Source of the DNA: Cognatundibacterium rivi
GTDB taxonomy: Bacteria; Pseudomonadota; Gammaproteobacteria; Burkholderiales; Burkholderiaceae_D
Assembly (NCBI RefSeq): GCF_018139565.1
Contig: NZ_JAGSPK010000003.1
Coordinates: 558,001 to 622,000, forward strand
Length of the DNA: 64,000 nucleotides
Direction of reading: 5' to 3'
Positions 62,887-64,000 of the stretch are shown one piece after another. The position numbers and the translations under genes are program-made. The notes under the pieces were generated by a model, which was given only the letters and a program-made list of their open reading frames with translations, was not told the origin of the DNA and did no database searches. Position 1 is the first letter of the stretch. Each line of letters begins with the position of its first letter.

Positions 62887-63102
62887 GACAGTGATTCTTT
62901 TTAAATGGAAGGTTATAATCAACTCAATTTTAAAGGATTAGCTGGCTAATGCGCCCACTCTTTGCATATTTGATGAAGGAAACCGCGTTTTGTTCGCCAG
63001 ACTGGCTGCTGCCCGGAACTAAATGGGCTCGCTTTTTGACGTAACCGACGCTTTCAATTGCAGGGACAAGCCGTTTAGCCACAGAAAGTTTTGAGGTTAG
63101 AC

Positions 63103-63678
63103 ATGCTAGATCGTGAAGGCTTCCGCCCTAACGTTGGCATAATTTTGCTTAACGCCAACAATCAAGTCTGGTGGGGAAAGCGCGTGCGCGAGCACTCATG
63201 GCAATTCCCGCAAGGCGGCATTAAATATGGCGAATCTCCTGAGCAGGCAATGTTTCGTGAGTTGGAAGAAGAAACAGGTTTGCTGCGGGAACATGTCAAA
63301 ATTATCGGCCGCACCCGTGACTGGCTCCGTTATGAGGTGCCAGATCATTTTATCAAACGTGAAATTCGTGGGCATTACCGTGGGCAAAAACAGATCTGGT
63401 TTTTGCTACGCATGGTTGGTCGCGATTGCGATATCAACCTGCGTGCCAGCAACCACCCAGAGTTCGATGCGTGGCGCTGGCATGAATACTGGGTGCCGCT
63501 GGATGTGGTGATTGAATTTAAACGAGGCGTTTATCAACTGGCATTACAGGAGTTATCCCGTTATCTGCACAGAAATGATCACCCCGGAGCCCAGCGCCAG
63601 CGCTCGCCACGACAAACGACGAAGGTCACGGAGAAATTGATGAATCCGGACAAACCTGAACAAGAAGAATCGAAATAA
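63103..63678 (+). CDS. rppH: RNA pyrophosphohydrolase (Nudix)
   Basis: Converts 5'-triphosphate ends of mRNA to monophosphate and so starts RNase E decay. The 191-residue protein opens with [17 protein letters not shown], as in the family, and carries the Nudix box [23 protein letters not shown] in two parts ([11 protein letters not shown], then REL-EEETG). The last 30 residues (after the family core of about 160) are a variable basic and then acidic tail. The ATG at 63103 is chosen over a TTG at 63091. The next gene begins 3 bp after the stop. Confidence 0.95.
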   Translation: MLDREGFRPNVGIILLNANNQVWWGKRVREHSWQFPQGGIKYGESPEQAMFRELEEETGLLREHVKIIGRTRDWLRYEVPDHFIKREIRGHYRGQKQIWFLLRMVGRDCDINLRASNHPEFDAWRWHEYWVPLDVVIEFKRGVYQLALQELSRYLHRNDHPGAQRQRSPRQTTKVTEKLMNPDKPEQEESK

Positions 63679-63681
63679 TTT

Positions 63682-64000
63682 ATGGCAAATGACAATCAAC
63701 ACCGCTATGCCAAAGGCTTGTTCGGACTGCTGCTGATTGCAGCCGGATTGCATCTGCCGCTGACGCACGCAGCAGATCAGGAAGACGATGACGTGAACAC
63801 AGCGTGGCAGGAAACGGCGCTGCAATTACCGGCTGCTCCAAAATCGGAAAATCTGCTGCCTTTTTATAACAGCGGCACGCAGACTTTCTCGATTGATAAG
63901 CCATCGGTTTCTGTCGAAAAAGATGGTTCTGTGCGTTACACCCTGGTATCGACTAGCGCCAGTGGCGCAAAAAACGTCAGTTATGAAGCGATACGTTGTG
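63682..64000 (+). CDS. CNP1-like family protein (partial)
   Basis: Start of a gene that runs off the window; 106 residues are visible. The signal peptide is clear (LFGLLLIAAGLHLPLTHAAD, mature end near residue 31). An acidic segment (QEDDDVNTAWQE) and the family block LPAAPKSENLLPFYNSGTQT follow, then a beta-rich part with a cysteine at the window edge (YEAIRC). CNP1-like proteins are uncharacterised exported proteins of betaproteobacteria, usually found behind rppH, as here (3-bp gap, likely one transcript). Confidence 0.8.
   Translation, partial: MANDNQHRYAKGLFGLLLIAAGLHLPLTHAADQEDDDVNTAWQETALQLPAAPKSENLLPFYNSGTQTFSIDKPSVSVEKDGSVRYTLVSTSASGAKNVSYEAIRC

Noticed and set aside
1-64000. Prophage, insertion sequence or integrative element
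   Set aside because: No transposase, integrase, phage structural gene or tRNA-flanking direct repeats were recognised anywhere in the window.

Overview
The window looks like chromosomal DNA from a betaproteobacterium of the order Burkholderiales, most likely the family Oxalobacteraceae (Undibacterium- or Herminiimonas-like). This rests on gene neighbourhoods (algH-ruvX-pyrR-pyrB-inactive pyrC; rubredoxin-pilGHIJ-pilL; ypjD-PP0621-pilS-pilR), protein families (DUF1631, lysine/alanine-rich histone-like protein, bacterial SWIB protein) and a base composition near 50% GC judged by eye. The genus call is inference. No rRNA, tRNA, insertion sequence, prophage or CRISPR array was seen.

Layout. 0-5 kb: nadK, recN, hemH, apaH. 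4.9-8.5 kb: a large DUF1631 protein and an unrecognised membrane-anchored protein. 8.5-11.8 kb: a gene-poor stretch, a Fur box, the internally deleted remnant of an IucA/IucC-type siderophore synthetase and an intact TonB-dependent siderophore receptor. 11.9-16.8 kb (minus strand): algH, ruvX, pyrR, pyrB, a dihydroorotase-like gene that has lost its HxH metal site, and an acyltransferase. 16.8-18.3 kb: a photolyase. 18.5-29.1 kb (minus): the Pil-Chp twitching chemosensory operon (pilG, pilH, pilI, pilJ and a 2108-residue hybrid CheA) below rubredoxin. 29.2-34.4 kb: a divergent ThiD-like kinase, hemL, a cytosine deaminase with a divergent LacI regulator, and a YggT protein. 34.5-40 kb: a histone-like protein made of six 90-bp repeats, then nrdAB with a candidate pair of NrdR boxes. 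40.5-44.8 kb: ypjD, a PP0621-type protein, pilS and pilR.

45-58 kb is an accessory block between ypjD and ffh: an S46 dipeptidyl-peptidase, a Yip1 protein, a secreted protein with two PilJ/NarX-type sensor modules, a DctB/DctD-like two-component system, a NitT/TauT-type ABC importer, and two tandem periplasmic binding proteins that have no transporter of their own. The importer's binding-protein gene has a near-perfect sigma-54 promoter with a palindrome about 96 bp upstream of the expected start. Since a sigma-54 activator is encoded just downstream, DctBD is the natural candidate regulator. 58.3-64 kb: ffh, a SWIB protein, a lytic transglycosylase, proS, rppH and the start of a CNP1-like gene.

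The least explained structures are non-coding. A recurring intergenic palindrome of the form ATACTC-(C-rich)-GAGTAT occurs at four places, three of them with a half-copy 52-62 bp away. A pair of 16-bp operator-like palindromes spaced exactly 31 bp lies between the orphan binding proteins and ffh. Two stacked hairpins sit in the leader of the histone-like gene, and a perfect 26-bp palindrome sits inside the pil operon just before the giant cheA gene.
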